Positions 8,983 to 18,103 of a DNA stretch of 52,400 bases are shown piece by piece. This DNA is from a virus. The DNA lies in IMG/VR virus record IMGVR_UViG_3300019360_000102, positions 1 through 52,400 of that record; one strand, given 5' to 3'. Within the stretch, counting starts at the first letter, position 1. Each line of letters opens with the position of its first letter. Under the pieces are notes generated by a model. That model saw only the letters and a program-made list of their open reading frames with translations. It searched no databases and was not told the origin of the DNA. A program made the position numbers and the translations under genes.

Positions 8983-9269
8983 TTTGACTCAGCTTCCCTG
9001 GCGGACTTCAGAGAAAGCAAAAGTTGACCTTTCGAGAGCGCCGGGAGCATTTCGCAGCTTTCGACCAAACTTTTGAGCGTGTCGTGGCCGGTGGTGTCCA
9101 GACATAGTTCCTTGTTTTGATGGAGCGACATGGCCCATTCAAGAAGCTGAATGGCGTTGCCTTTATTCTGATTGGCAAGTACTTGAGCCAAAAGTTTGCC
9201 TTGTGTGGGTTGACCCTCGACGGTATTGCCATCGAGGTCTTTGAAAGGAATGTTGAGATTAAGCGTCAT
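8979..9269 (-). CDS. Small conserved-looking phage protein, possibly tail-assembly related
   Basis: The 96-residue soluble protein is LNLNIPFKDLDGN followed by helices GKLLAQVLANQNKG, IQLLEWAMSLHQN and TLKSLVESCEML. The layout (short beta start with DLDG, then GK-LLA-LA-NQ-KG and an LLEWA helix) is one I associate with small proteins encoded beside phage tail genes, such as assembly-chaperone candidates. This is a weak family impression, not a firm assignment. Its stop overlaps the next ATG by 4 bases. Confidence 0.5.
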   Translation of the reverse strand: MTLNLNIPFKDLDGNTVEGQPTQGKLLAQVLANQNKGNAIQLLEWAMSLHQNKELCLDTTGHDTLKSLVESCEMLPALSKGQLLLSLKSAREAESK

Positions 9270-9312
9270 ACACCAGGACCATATTACAAGTCATTTCGTT
9301 AGTCAAATGCCG

Positions 9313-11322
9313 TCAGTACAAGCGAACGTATTTGATCGTTGTGGTCGTCGACTCGACGGTGCCGCGGGCCGACGTTGCGTTATGGCCGAAGATCTGAATG
9401 GTCTTGCTGGCCGTGATGGTGACAACCTCGTCGAGCATGATGATCTCGCGCCCGGAGTTGGTGGACATTGTGACCAGCTTCTCGGCGCCCACGTCGGTCG
9501 AGTCGGTGCTGTTGCGGAGCTTGGCCCGCAGGCTGTCGCCAGCGCCGGCCGCGTCGCCGATGAAGCTCACGCAAGCAAGCACCAGATAGGTACCGGCGGT
9601 CGGAAGCGATACTTCAGCGTCCGTAGTGCCGAAATCTATACGGGCCGTCGTGTTGGTCAGGGTATAGTTGGTGCCAGAACCGGTCACCTGGGCTGAGCGA
9701 TTATGCACCCGGTTGGTTTGACCTGCGCCCTCATTGGACGCCGCGGTACGGTACATCCACTCACTGGAACCAGACCACTGGACCACGCCGGCTGACGGGT
9801 CGGCCGTGGGCGCCGCGGAGCCGGAGATCCAAAAAGTCTGAGTCGCGCTAGCCGGGGCCGCCGATGAAATACCGACCCGCGCATTGCCGGTAACGTCAGT
9901 CGCAAACATTGAGTTGCCGCCTACCGTGAGGTTCATCAGCAACGAGGCCGCGGCCGAGGCCGTATTGGTAACGGCCAGCGAAATGCCGGTAAAGGTGACT
10001 CCAGAGTTATTCCATGTGACCGTTCCGGTGTAGTTTGAGCCGTTCGTATTGGACGTTATGGTTCCGAGTGCAGTCGTAATCTGCCCGGTAGCGAAGAAAG
10101 AAGCACGGGCGGTGGTACTGATCTGGAACTCCATGAACTTGGAGTTTGCGTTGGAAGCTGTGTTGGTGACGTTGACCAGAATATCCGTAAACGTGACACC
10201 GGCGCTGTTCCACGTGACCGTACCGCTGATTGAGGGGGTATTGGTCGTAATGGTGCCACGCGTGAGAAGTAACTGCGGCCCCAACAGTGTGTAGGATGTT
10301 GCATCCCAAGTAGCTAAAAGGACAGCGTTAATCGACAATCCGATGGAGTTGACCGTCGGAAAATAGAGACCGCAGTCAACGTTATCCTCGTACGAAATAG
10401 ACGGCAGCGCAGTCGTGCCTGCCCGGAATCTCAACTGCCCTTGCGTGAAAGTACCGCATGAACCGCCCACGCCGGAACTGAGAGTTTGCACTTGAAGCGA
10501 CGAGGTACGAGTCGCCGTGGTGGGATCAGTCCATAATGCGATTAAGGCGGCAGCCGTCTGGACCGTCGTGTCCGTGGTGGTAAATCGAAAGCGAAGAATA
10601 CCACCAAACAAAGTCGCAGGCGTGGCCGTCGTAGCATGCACCAACGATATTATGTGCAACTGGGTATTGGTATCCGTGCTGTTATGCTGTAGGTACGCAC
10701 CGTTAAGACCAGCGCCGCGTTCTGTTCCGGTAGTAATGGCGCCATCCTTGCGCACGGAAAACTGGCTGGTCCCACCAACCGTCAAATCGATCAGCCTGGA
10801 TTCTGTAGCGGAAGCCGTGTTGGTGACGGCCAGTTTCCAGCCAGTAAAAGTAACTCCAGCGTTATTCCAGGTGACGGTGCCGCTGATGTTGGTCGCCGCC
10901 GAAGTAATAGTGCCTTGAGTGGCCGTGAGAGAAGTGACCAGCAGATCGCCAAAGGCGGCGTCGGTCGGAGCACCGATGAATACTTGAGCATCCGTGCTGG
11001 TGCCGGTCACCAAGATCGGCACTACAAACTGACCAGCCCCGGAAGGTTTGGTTGTAGTGATCGCGCCCGCCGTAGTGGCGGAAAGGTAGTACTGGACGAC
11101 AGGTGTTAGGCCCGTAAGGGTGATAGGCCCGCCGGAAACCAACATAAACGTGTTGGTAGCAGCAACTTCTACTACGCCAGCAACATAGCTCGTACCTATG
11201 GCATCGGCTTTGGCTTTGACGTAAGTGCCATCATTATCGTAAAGAACATCACCAGCAACGAATCCATGCGATGCTTGTGTCACCAACTTCTTTAAGCTTA
11301 GATCTTTGAGAAGATAGGCCAT
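9313..11322 (-). CDS. Large tail fibre protein with HGF-GDVL domain and C1q/TNF-like head
   Basis: 669 residues. Residues 1-120 hold a domain shared with three other proteins (VTQASHGFVAGDVLY, YYLSATTAGAITTT, GQFVVPI). The centre holds three copies of a unit of about 60 residues built on GTVTWNNAGVTFTG followed by VTNTAS and a strand ending in F. The C-terminal part (about 570-669: YLVLACVSFIGDA, SLRAKLRN, EKLVTMS, VTITASKTIQIFGHN, YVRLY) has the strand pattern of a C1q/TNF-like jelly roll, a common trimeric receptor-binding head in phage fibres. A hairpin lies just upstream. Confidence 0.65.
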   Translation of the reverse strand: MAYLLKDLSLKKLVTQASHGFVAGDVLYDNDGTYVKAKADAIGTSYVAGVVEVAATNTFMLVSGGPITLTGLTPVVQYYLSATTAGAITTTKPSGAGQFVVPILVTGTSTDAQVFIGAPTDAAFGDLLVTSLTATQGTITSAATNISGTVTWNNAGVTFTGWKLAVTNTASATESRLIDLTVGGTSQFSVRKDGAITTGTERGAGLNGAYLQHNSTDTNTQLHIISLVHATTATPATLFGGILRFRFTTTDTTVQTAAALIALWTDPTTATRTSSLQVQTLSSGVGGSCGTFTQGQLRFRAGTTALPSISYEDNVDCGLYFPTVNSIGLSINAVLLATWDATSYTLLGPQLLLTRGTITTNTPSISGTVTWNSAGVTFTDILVNVTNTASNANSKFMEFQISTTARASFFATGQITTALGTITSNTNGSNYTGTVTWNNSGVTFTGISLAVTNTASAAASLLMNLTVGGNSMFATDVTGNARVGISSAAPASATQTFWISGSAAPTADPSAGVVQWSGSSEWMYRTAASNEGAGQTNRVHNRSAQVTGSGTNYTLTNTTARIDFGTTDAEVSLPTAGTYLVLACVSFIGDAAGAGDSLRAKLRNSTDSTDVGAEKLVTMSTNSGREIIMLDEVVTITASKTIQIFGHNATSARGTVESTTTTIKYVRLY

Positions 11323-11342
11323 GTTTCTCTATTTGACTCGCT

Positions 11343-11375
11343 GCCCGGCCAAGAGCAATTTACTCCAGGCCGGGC
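11343..11375 (-). terminator. Intergenic hairpin between fibre genes
   Basis: GCCCGGCC pairs with GGCCGGGC around a 17-base loop, in the 73-base gap between the fibre genes at 11396 and 11322. No T-run follows on the minus strand, so it may be an attenuator, an RNA-processing or stability hairpin, or a weak terminator rather than a strong intrinsic terminator. Confidence 0.4.
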
Positions 11376-11395
11376 CGATTGGTCAAGATTGTGGA

Positions 11396-13129
11396 TTATA
11401 CCACCAGCCAGGTTGACCCATCAGAGATTAGCGTGACAGCTTCACCTTGAGATAGATCCAGAGTGTTGACAGCTTCATTGCTGTAAATTTGGCCCAGACT
11501 CGTCGCATCGATCGTAACTACCGCGGCGTTCTTGTTCTTGAACGTAAGGGTGACCCCAGTGTTACTGGAGGCCGCGATGAGTGTGATTGTGAATGGAGTA
11601 GTAGCATGATTGCCGATTATCACCCGATCAGCAGCCGTGACCGTATAGGTCGTAGTCTTGATCGAGGTTGTCTGCACCAAGCCTGTCGAGACAGACAAGG
11701 TACCGCCGGCCAGGGTCAGGTTTGAGCCAATCGAGATTTGCTCGACGTTGCCCGTACCGGCAGTGCTACGACCAAGCAAAACTCCCGTCGAAATCTGCTG
11801 AAACTTGGCGAACGTTACGGCATTAAGCGCAATCGTGGTTGCTGAATTGCTGGTGGAAACCGTGGTGACATCGCCAGTTAATGGACCTGCCTGCTTCTCA
11901 GAGTCGAGTTCGTTAATTGCAGCCTGAACCGTTATGGCAGCTATGTTACCCGCTGGCGTGTTAGTGACCTGTGCTGCGGTGTAATCGCCAGATTGCGCCG
12001 TAACCGTGCCTATACGGCCGAATACCGACATGACCGCATCGGAATTGTCGACCTTTTGCCAGAGTGATTCCGTAGCCGAGTCGGTAAAAGTTACATTGTT
12101 GATGACCCAGTCGCCGACCTCAAATGAAATATCGCCATCTCCGAAATCGACCGTGCCGGCCACGGACACGACATAATAGTACCCGGGTTTGTCGGTGTCA
12201 GTATTGTCCAGCGCGGGCGTGTTGGTGCTTGCGTTCCAGAGGCCCCGAAAGTTCACCTGTCCGACCGCGAAGTCGGGCAGTTGCGACACCGGCAGCTTAC
12301 CGCCAGCGTCCAATGTGGCCACACCACTCGGATCACCATAATCAGAAAGTTGCGTCGATCCGACGATCAGAATGTCCTGCTGGCTTGCCGCCGTGATGAG
12401 ACCTTTGGCATTGACCGTGAAGGTCGGCGTCTTGGAGGCTGTGCCGAATGTGCCGACGTTCGCATTGACCGTCGCCAACGTAACCGTGATTGCGCCCGTA
12501 CCGGAACCTGAAGCGTCACCGCTCAACGTGATGGTTTGGTCACCCGTATTGGTACCCGTGATGCTAGCTGTGCCAGTCACCGTCAAGGTGAATGTGCTAA
12601 GCGTCAGGGTGCCAGTGCCAGTCGTGATCGTATTGCCATTAACGGACGACGGCGTAATAGCGCCAAGTGACAGCGTAATCGTGCCAGAAGTCGTGATGGG
12701 CGAGCCCGATACACCAATACCGTTGTTACCGGCCACGGCAACGCTGGTGACTGTGCCGGACACGCCGGCAGGTTCCGGGGTCTCGATGTTGACGTACGCC
12801 CTGGTGGACGTTCCGGTGCGGTACACTGGCACGACGAACTGCCCGGCCGTTGTGGGCTTAGTCGTGGTGGTCGTGCCGGCCGTGGTGGGCGATAGGTAAT
12901 AGGCAACGCCGGCGGTTAGGCCGGTTAGCTTGATCTCACCATTGGTAACCAGTACGAAGCTGTCTGTTGATGCAGATTCAACGACGCCGACTGGCACAGA
13001 AGTGGCCAAAGCATTGGCTTGTGCCTTTGTCCATGTTCCGTCGGCGTTGTACAAGACATCGCCAGCCACGAAGCCGTGGGCGGCCTGCGTGACACGTGTG
13101 ATGCTGCGGGGTGTGGGTAGAAATGCCAT
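11396..13129 (-). CDS. Tail fibre protein with HGF-GDVL domain and shared tip domain
   Basis: 577 residues. The N-terminal domain (ITRVTQAAHGFVAGDVLYN, VGVVESASTDSFVLV, AYYLSPTTAGTTTTTKP) is closely related to that of the 669-residue neighbour. A long Thr/Ser/Gly-rich beta section follows, including a repeat-rich stretch around 150-230. The last 85 residues (TTYTVTAADRVIIGNHA through DGSTWLVV) match the C terminus of the 668-residue protein next upstream. This tip type is common in phage and prophage fibres. A middle segment (KLPVSQLPDFAVGQV, then GLWNASTN) looks like a collar seen in other phage fibres. Confidence 0.65.
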   Translation of the reverse strand: MAFLPTPRSITRVTQAAHGFVAGDVLYNADGTWTKAQANALATSVPVGVVESASTDSFVLVTNGEIKLTGLTAGVAYYLSPTTAGTTTTTKPTTAGQFVVPVYRTGTSTRAYVNIETPEPAGVSGTVTSVAVAGNNGIGVSGSPITTSGTITLSLGAITPSSVNGNTITTGTGTLTLSTFTLTVTGTASITGTNTGDQTITLSGDASGSGTGAITVTLATVNANVGTFGTASKTPTFTVNAKGLITAASQQDILIVGSTQLSDYGDPSGVATLDAGGKLPVSQLPDFAVGQVNFRGLWNASTNTPALDNTDTDKPGYYYVVSVAGTVDFGDGDISFEVGDWVINNVTFTDSATESLWQKVDNSDAVMSVFGRIGTVTAQSGDYTAAQVTNTPAGNIAAITVQAAINELDSEKQAGPLTGDVTTVSTSNSATTIALNAVTFAKFQQISTGVLLGRSTAGTGNVEQISIGSNLTLAGGTLSVSTGLVQTTSIKTTTYTVTAADRVIIGNHATTPFTITLIAASSNTGVTLTFKNKNAAVVTIDATSLGQIYSNEAVNTLDLSQGEAVTLISDGSTWLVV

Positions 13130-13135
13130 AAAATA

Positions 13136-15142
13136 TTACAATACGAGCCATTGAACTCCGTCCGAATAAAGATCTAAGGACTCGCCGAGGTTGAGATTTA
13201 CGGACGACACAAAAGAAGTAGTCAAGATCTGTTCCGCCCCATCAGCCGCGACAGTGACCGTCGCATTGTTGCGATTCTTGATCGATACGTATTGCTTGTT
13301 AGCGCCAGCCACAGGGGGCAACGTAATGGTGAACGCGACCGTAGCATGATCTCCAATGACGATACGATCGGTAGCCAGGACCGTGTAGGTTGTCGTGACA
13401 ACCGTAGCCGTCAGATAGACGCCGCCAGTCAAAGTCAGCGTACCCGTCGAGATATTGGCTGGAGAAAATGTCCCTGCGACCGTCAGGTTGTTACAGAAGA
13501 AATTCGCGTAGGCCGAATCGTCGGCCAGGCGGGCGTGCAAGTCCGCGCTGCTACGCTTCAAGGCCGGGAAGCTGGATGTGGTGCCGCCAAACTGGAGGCG
13601 GCCGAAGTCGGTGCCAGCGTTATCGGTCAACATGATCCGACCGTCAGCCGGAGACTGTATCTTGGTCCGGCTCGTGAAGGTATAGAAATTGGACGAGTCG
13701 ACCGTGACGTTCAGGGCTTCTAGCGCCGCGTAGTTCGAATCGTTGGCCAGCCGAACCTGCAGAATCGTAGTGCTGCGCTTCAGGGCCGGGAATGAAGCTG
13801 AGGTACCTCCAAACTGGAGGAGCGAGAAGTCAGACCCCGCGTTGTTGACCAGCAGGATGTTACCGTCGGCGGGGCTTTGCAGCTTAGAGCGGCTGGAGAA
13901 TATGAAGCTGTTCCCGGACTGGACCGTGAGATCTAGGGCCACCAGGGGAGCGAAGGCCGAATCATCGGCCAGTTTGACATGCAAGGCAGTCAGTACACGT
14001 TTGAGCGCCGGGAAGCTGGACGTGGTGCCGCCAAACTGAAGGCGATCCCAGTCGTTCTGGGCAAAGTTGGTGAGCTTTGCGCAAGCGGCCGTGGTGGCCG
14101 CCAGAAAGACTTCGGTACTGTCGCCGAGGTATATGCCCTGCGGGGACCAGGTCTTACGGGTGTCGTCAACCTGAAAAGCCACGATGCCTGCAACCCGAAA
14201 CTCGCAAGGGTCACTGGCAGCCTCCACATCAATCGTCATGCCGACGTTGGAACTACCTGAAGCAAAGATCCCAACGCGGCCAGTGGCGTCTATGGTGAAG
14301 TTGAAATTATCGTCTTCGTCGTTAACGACAAAAATTTCGGCAGTCTGGCCCGTAACGGCATCTACCCGTAACTGGTTAACGTCGCTAATACCGTTGATGA
14401 AGGTATCGGCGGCATCAAGGCCAGCCAGGGCAGAATCGTTAGCCAGCCGAACCTGGAGACGGGGACCGCTGTGCTTAATGGCAGGGAAGCTGGCCGTCTC
14501 GCCACCGAGCATGATTCGGCCGGCGTTGAATAAATGACCTGTGTTGTAGAACTGCTGGATCGTAGTACCCGCGTTGTTGGCAACCTGGGTAATCGCTGCC
14601 GTCTGGGTCGTGTGGGCCGCCACCTTCAGCTGGAGGACGTCCGCGCGACCAGTGACTTCAACGCCACTAGTGGCATTGACCCGGAACATACTGGCGCTCG
14701 CGTTAGTGGCGACTTGAAAAATCGGAACCGACTGGCCCACTGCGGCCAGGACACGGAATTGCACCGCATCGGCGTAACCAGTTATCGCCGTGCCGCCAGT
14801 TGAACCGGACGTGAAGAAAGGGGTGGTGTCGCCAGCTCGAAGCTCGAACACGATTCCGGCAGTCTGTGTAGAATGCTCCCGGACAACGAGTTGTCGAGTG
14901 TCTGCCGAGCCATTGACGACCAGCGCACCAGTCATGGTGTCACCAGTCTTGTTAACCTTATTGGCAACAGCGGCCAGGGCGGCCGTGGCTACCACGTTAG
15001 CATTGTTGGCCGTCGTAAGGGCGGCTAACGCATTGTCGCGAGCCTCCTGCAGACTATCAATCAGATCTCCAAACTGTTGCTGGGTAGGCTGATCGTTGGT
15101 CTCAAAATAGCTTTTAAGGACTGTGGCGTTTTGAGCCGGCAT
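13136..15142 (-). CDS. Large tail fibre protein with SFPALKR repeats
   Basis: 668 residues. The N-terminal segment (LKSYFETNDQPTQQQFGDLIDSL) is related to the start of the 511- and 319-residue fibre proteins (LKSRFQ..D.PDG.DFVDLIDTL). A helical shaft follows (about 35-62). The body contains at least four copies of a beta unit with core LQFGGTTSSFPALKR..LHARLADDSAY. The C-terminal tip (VVTTTYTVLATDRIVIGDHA to YSDGVQWLVL) is shared with the downstream fibre. It is the first gene of this fibre subgroup in the direction of transcription. Confidence 0.65.
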   Translation of the reverse strand: MPAQNATVLKSYFETNDQPTQQQFGDLIDSLQEARDNALAALTTANNANVVATAALAAVANKVNKTGDTMTGALVVNGSADTRQLVVREHSTQTAGIVFELRAGDTTPFFTSGSTGGTAITGYADAVQFRVLAAVGQSVPIFQVATNASASMFRVNATSGVEVTGRADVLQLKVAAHTTQTAAITQVANNAGTTIQQFYNTGHLFNAGRIMLGGETASFPAIKHSGPRLQVRLANDSALAGLDAADTFINGISDVNQLRVDAVTGQTAEIFVVNDEDDNFNFTIDATGRVGIFASGSSNVGMTIDVEAASDPCEFRVAGIVAFQVDDTRKTWSPQGIYLGDSTEVFLAATTAACAKLTNFAQNDWDRLQFGGTTSSFPALKRVLTALHVKLADDSAFAPLVALDLTVQSGNSFIFSSRSKLQSPADGNILLVNNAGSDFSLLQFGGTSASFPALKRSTTILQVRLANDSNYAALEALNVTVDSSNFYTFTSRTKIQSPADGRIMLTDNAGTDFGRLQFGGTTSSFPALKRSSADLHARLADDSAYANFFCNNLTVAGTFSPANISTGTLTLTGGVYLTATVVTTTYTVLATDRIVIGDHATVAFTITLPPVAGANKQYVSIKNRNNATVTVAADGAEQILTTSFVSSVNLNLGESLDLYSDGVQWLVL

Positions 15143-15182
15143 GTCCCAATCTTACGCGATGGGGTAGTCGACGTCAACGCTG

Positions 15183-15506
15183 TTACGTCGGGTTGACCGA
15201 CACAGGATTACGCTGAGCTTTTTCGTTAAACAGCGCGCTATAGCGGTTCAGTATGCGAACCGCCGTCCACAGGATTTCGGAGTCATGACACCAGTTACCA
15301 TACTCGCCGCTTTTATGGTCATCTTCCGTGGCTCGTTCAGCCAGCGTGTTTATCATGACCGCCATGCCAGTGCATTCATCGATTGCCGCCACTACTGACC
15401 TCACGGCCTTGATGGAGCCGTCAGGCTGTAGCTGTATTTTTAGCGGCTCTCCACTTGCCAGCATTCGCTCCAGTTCTTCGATGGTCGGCCTACGTTCATT
15501 ACTCAT
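15183..15506 (-). CDS. Hypothetical protein, 107 aa
   Basis: I chose the internal ATG at 15504-15506 (MSNERRPTIEELERML) because GAAAGGAAAC lies at ribosome-binding distance upstream. A longer start at 15539 would overlap the upstream gene. The protein is soluble and partly helical, with a charged N terminus and a conserved-looking centre (VVAAIDECTGMAVMINTLAERA). I do not recognise it. It separates the fibre cluster from the kinase-like gene. Confidence 0.5.
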   Translation of the reverse strand: MSNERRPTIEELERMLASGEPLKIQLQPDGSIKAVRSVVAAIDECTGMAVMINTLAERATEDDHKSGEYGNWCHDSEILWTAVRILNRYSALFNEKAQRNPVSVNPT

Positions 15507-15531
15507 AAGAGTTTCCTTTCGTCTTGTTGCA

Positions 15532-16221
15532 CTACACACCCATAGTCACGGGATTGCGCTGAGCTTCAAGCCATTCTACGAAGCCGTCAACAGTCCAGAG
15601 CTCACGGCCCTCGGGCTGGGGGCGGGTATCGTTCCAAATGACCTCGCTGTCAGGACATTCGCGGTCTAGCCTGATGGCCATCTGTTCCGATGTATCATTG
15701 TCGGCGGCTTCATCGTAGTGTTCAATACGCGCCCGACGAGTCTCGGGGCTGCACTGCACGTGAAAGTGGCGGAAGCCCGCCGCGGCGAGCGGGGCAAACT
15801 CATGGTCGAATCTGGCATTGACGATCCCGACGCCGGTCTTGACGTAGGTATCGTCTCGCATGTCAGGCCGATTTAGCGCGATGTCCACCCAGAAAGAGCG
15901 GACGCGACCATAGTTGTCCCAATTGACCCCTTGGAACAGACGCTCGCTGCGGAATATACTCGGACCATCTTTACGAAGACGATCAACCCACATGGCTCGC
16001 TCGGGCGTCAAGGGATACTTCTCATTGACGGCACCCCATCCCCATTGGCCAACGGCTTGCATGAACGGTCGCACACCGGGGAGGGACTTATCAGCACTGC
16101 CGAAGTAATGCTTGCAGATTATGTAGATCGGATCAGCGAAGCCAACAATCGAAAGGCCAGAACGGCCGGCAACGAAGTCTTTGCCGGCGCGAAGCCGGCC
16201 GCTGAAGGCGATTTTTAACAT
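15532..16221 (-). CDS. P-loop kinase, deoxynucleoside monophosphate kinase-like
   Basis: 229 residues from the ATG at 16219-16221. MLKIAFSGRLRAGKDF carries a Walker A motif of the form G-x-x-x-x-G-K-D (residues 8-15). The Asp after the Lys is typical of phage dNMP kinases, which phosphorylate dNMPs to dNDPs for replication. Downstream features (VGIVNARFDHEFAPLAAAGF, then HVQCSPETRRARIEH) fit the core strand, an Asp-containing segment and the Arg-rich lid of that superfamily. The alternative start at 16266 lies inside a terminator-like hairpin, so I reject it. Substrate specificity is not visible. Confidence 0.65.
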   Translation of the reverse strand: MLKIAFSGRLRAGKDFVAGRSGLSIVGFADPIYIICKHYFGSADKSLPGVRPFMQAVGQWGWGAVNEKYPLTPERAMWVDRLRKDGPSIFRSERLFQGVNWDNYGRVRSFWVDIALNRPDMRDDTYVKTGVGIVNARFDHEFAPLAAAGFRHFHVQCSPETRRARIEHYDEAADNDTSEQMAIRLDRECPDSEVIWNDTRPQPEGRELWTVDGFVEWLEAQRNPVTMGV

Positions 16222-16256
16222 CGAAATTTTGGTGTTGCTCACGGTGTGAAAATAGC

Positions 16257-16290
16257 ACAACGCCATCTGCTGTCAAACAGATGGCGTTGT
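16257..16290 (-). terminator. Terminator-like hairpin
   Basis: ACAACGCCATCTG pairs perfectly with CAGATGGCGTTGT over 13 bases around an 8-base loop. It lies between the stop of the membrane/coiled-coil gene (16306) and the kinase start (16221). On the minus strand it is followed by GCTATTTTC, a modest T-tract. It probably ends or attenuates the upstream unit. Confidence 0.65.
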
Positions 16291-16305
16291 CTTCTTGTGG
16301 AAAAC

Positions 16306-17547
16306 TTACGCGTGTAGCTTTTCGGCTTCCTTGACCGAGCGGATCTTCGCTTCGGTGTCTTCATCGTTGTGGAACCGAAGCGCCTTGTCGGCCAGAACCT
16401 TGACCGCAGGACCGTTGTCGTAGCGAATGTCCTGAACGGCATGGACCAGCGTGGCCAACGTCTTCTCGGACACGGCATGAACCTCGGCACCAACAACCCC
16501 GGCGGCCTCTCTGGCCTTCGGGGCCACACGGAAGATCATTCGACCAACTCCACCGAGTACGCCGTCAACGACGGCACTGAGCGGGGCGAGCGCCGGGAAG
16601 AACAGGGCGGCAACCTTGAGTCCTACGCCAAGTAATCCAACGAACAACGCAAGGAAGAATAGTTTCTTGACGAATTTCCAAAGATCGTGGAACGGATTGA
16701 TAGAGTTGAGGAAAGAATTTTCTTGATCCCACTTGGCGGCCTTGTTGGCATTAGAGATGAACTTCTCGTCGCGGGCCTCCTCAACCTTTTTGAGCTTCTC
16801 CTCCAATTCAAGGTTGCGCCGCTCCAGAGACACAATATCCTTTTCGCGTCGAGCCAGCTCGGCCTGCCCGTTCCGCTGAAGCTCGGCGTTGGCGCTGAGC
16901 AGGTCGTCGACCATCCGCTGCAGCTTCAGGGCTTCCTCGACCGGCGGGTTACCAAGGGCCAGGTTCGCACGATCATTCAGGACCTTGGCTACCTTAACTT
17001 CAGGGCTTGGGTTGGGAACGCGGCTTAGGGCCTCTTTGGTGCCATACACGAAGTCTCGGCCCTTGTCGGTGCGTTCCTGCTGGTTTTCGACCAGCTGGGT
17101 CTTGGCCTTGTCGACTTTAGCCAGTTCTTTCGACTGGCGGTATTGGGTCAACATGCCGCCGCAGCCTGTAAAAGTAAAGAGCACGGTGGCTACCGTGGCA
17201 GTGCCGACAAACTTACGCCACCAAGACTTCTTAGGTACAGGGGCCGGTGCTGGGGCAGCAACGGGCACCGTTGGGGCTTTGGGGATGGTTGGAGCCGGAG
17301 GCGGCTCGGTAAGAGTTAGCTCTTTGAACTGTCGCATACCTAGTAGGTTATAGATGAGGTTGACCTGTCGTTCTGCTTTGCGGAAGTAATCACGAGCCGC
17401 AATCAGGTCTCCGTTCTCGATAGCGTCAGAGCAGCGCTCCAACAACTTCTCGATAGGTGAAACGGCGTCTTCGAGGCGGACCTCAAGAGCCGATAGGCTT
17501 TTGCTCAGCTCCGTTTCCAGCGGATGCGGTTTTGGACTTTGACTCAT
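16306..17547 (-). CDS. Membrane-associated coiled-coil protein
   Basis: 413 residues from the ATG at 17545-17547, which has AAAGAAGC upstream. The layout is: helical N terminus; Pro/Ala linker (about 81-106); hydrophobic segment (about 112-130: FVGTATVATVLFTFTGCGG); long charged coiled coil (about 205-261: AELARREKDIVSLERRNLEL); second hydrophobic segment (about 295-318: LFFLALFVGLLGVGLKVAALFF); and a soluble tail ending EAEKLHA. The first hydrophobic segment ends in a lipobox-like FTGC, but it is internal, so lipidation is unlikely. Its place beside the XhlA-like gene suggests a membrane or lysis role; this is inference. Confidence 0.55.
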   Translation of the reverse strand: MSQSPKPHPLETELSKSLSALEVRLEDAVSPIEKLLERCSDAIENGDLIAARDYFRKAERQVNLIYNLLGMRQFKELTLTEPPPAPTIPKAPTVPVAAPAPAPVPKKSWWRKFVGTATVATVLFTFTGCGGMLTQYRQSKELAKVDKAKTQLVENQQERTDKGRDFVYGTKEALSRVPNPSPEVKVAKVLNDRANLALGNPPVEEALKLQRMVDDLLSANAELQRNGQAELARREKDIVSLERRNLELEEKLKKVEEARDEKFISNANKAAKWDQENSFLNSINPFHDLWKFVKKLFFLALFVGLLGVGLKVAALFFPALAPLSAVVDGVLGGVGRMIFRVAPKAREAAGVVGAEVHAVSEKTLATLVHAVQDIRYDNGPAVKVLADKALRFHNDEDTEAKIRSVKEAEKLHA

Positions 17548-17653
17548 GTTGCTTCTTTGCGGGTTTCTGCTGTTCCCGCTCGATGTTAACGAGAGCAGGC
17601 TGCAGCGCAGCACAAAGTTGCATCAAGGTTGAGGTTTTGGCAAGAGCTTTCAT
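17483..17653 (-). CDS. Small overlapping ORF, 56 aa
   Basis: The frame starts with ATG at 17651-17653, overlapping the stop of the 149-residue gene as ATGA, and ends with TGA at 17483. It encodes MKALAKTSTLMQLCAALQPA and then a polar, basic tail (REQQKPAKKQHESKSK). Its last 65 bases overlap the start of the 413-residue gene in another frame. It fills the only gap between these genes, and the coupling overlap is the style used throughout this genome. A nested arrangement near a possible lysis region recalls spanin pairs, but I see no convincing lipobox. Confidence 0.45.
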   Translation of the reverse strand: MKALAKTSTLMQLCAALQPALVNIEREQQKPAKKQHESKSKTASAGNGAEQKPIGS

Positions 17654-18099
17654 TTCGGCTGAGTATGCTCATGATGTGGTTTGTTGTCGTCCCACAGAAA
17701 CTTCTTCTCAGCCCACGCCCAGCCAAGTCCAATAGCGCCAGTCACTAAGGCGCCGATGATTAACCATCTCCAGTGCTTAAATCCTTTCTTCAAGTCACTG
17801 CGAGTTTCCTTCAGGGATTTCACGTCGTCCGTGATGGAGACTAGCGAAAGATCAACAGCATCCATGCGGCCGTCACCGGTCTTGAGCTGCGCCTGGATCT
17901 CAGATAGCGTGACCTTCGCGGCATCGATGGCAGCCTCAGCCAAAAGCACCCGGGCCAGCAGCCCTTGTTGAGAGCCGTCTTCGGTGCCGACTAGCGCCTG
18001 ACGCACACGCTCCAGGGTCTCTTTGATCGGTCCTTCGATTTCCATGAGCCGCTGCTTGAGTAGCTCGATCTCGGTGCCGTTTGATAACTTGCGGGGCAT
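17650..18099 (-). CDS. Coiled-coil protein with C-terminal membrane anchor (XhlA-like layout)
   Basis: 149 residues. Residues 1-105 are helical and charged (EIELLKQRLMEIEGPIK, VSITDDVKSLKETRSDLKKG). One transmembrane segment follows at about 110-130 (WRWLIIGALVTGAIGLGWAWA), then a short tail rich in His, Asp and Lys. A coiled coil followed by one C-terminal membrane helix resembles XhlA/holin-associated proteins, so a lysis function is possible. The similarity is in layout, not in identified sequence motifs. Confidence 0.55.
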   Translation of the reverse strand: MPRKLSNGTEIELLKQRLMEIEGPIKETLERVRQALVGTEDGSQQGLLARVLLAEAAIDAAKVTLSEIQAQLKTGDGRMDAVDLSLVSITDDVKSLKETRSDLKKGFKHWRWLIIGALVTGAIGLGWAWAEKKFLWDDNKPHHEHTQPK

Positions 18100-18103
18100 A
18101 GTC

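Noticed and set aside
16889-17353. Lipoprotein assignment for the 413-residue membrane protein (FTGC)
   Set aside because: The lipobox-like sequence is about 125 residues from the start, after a soluble domain, so it is not an N-terminal signal.
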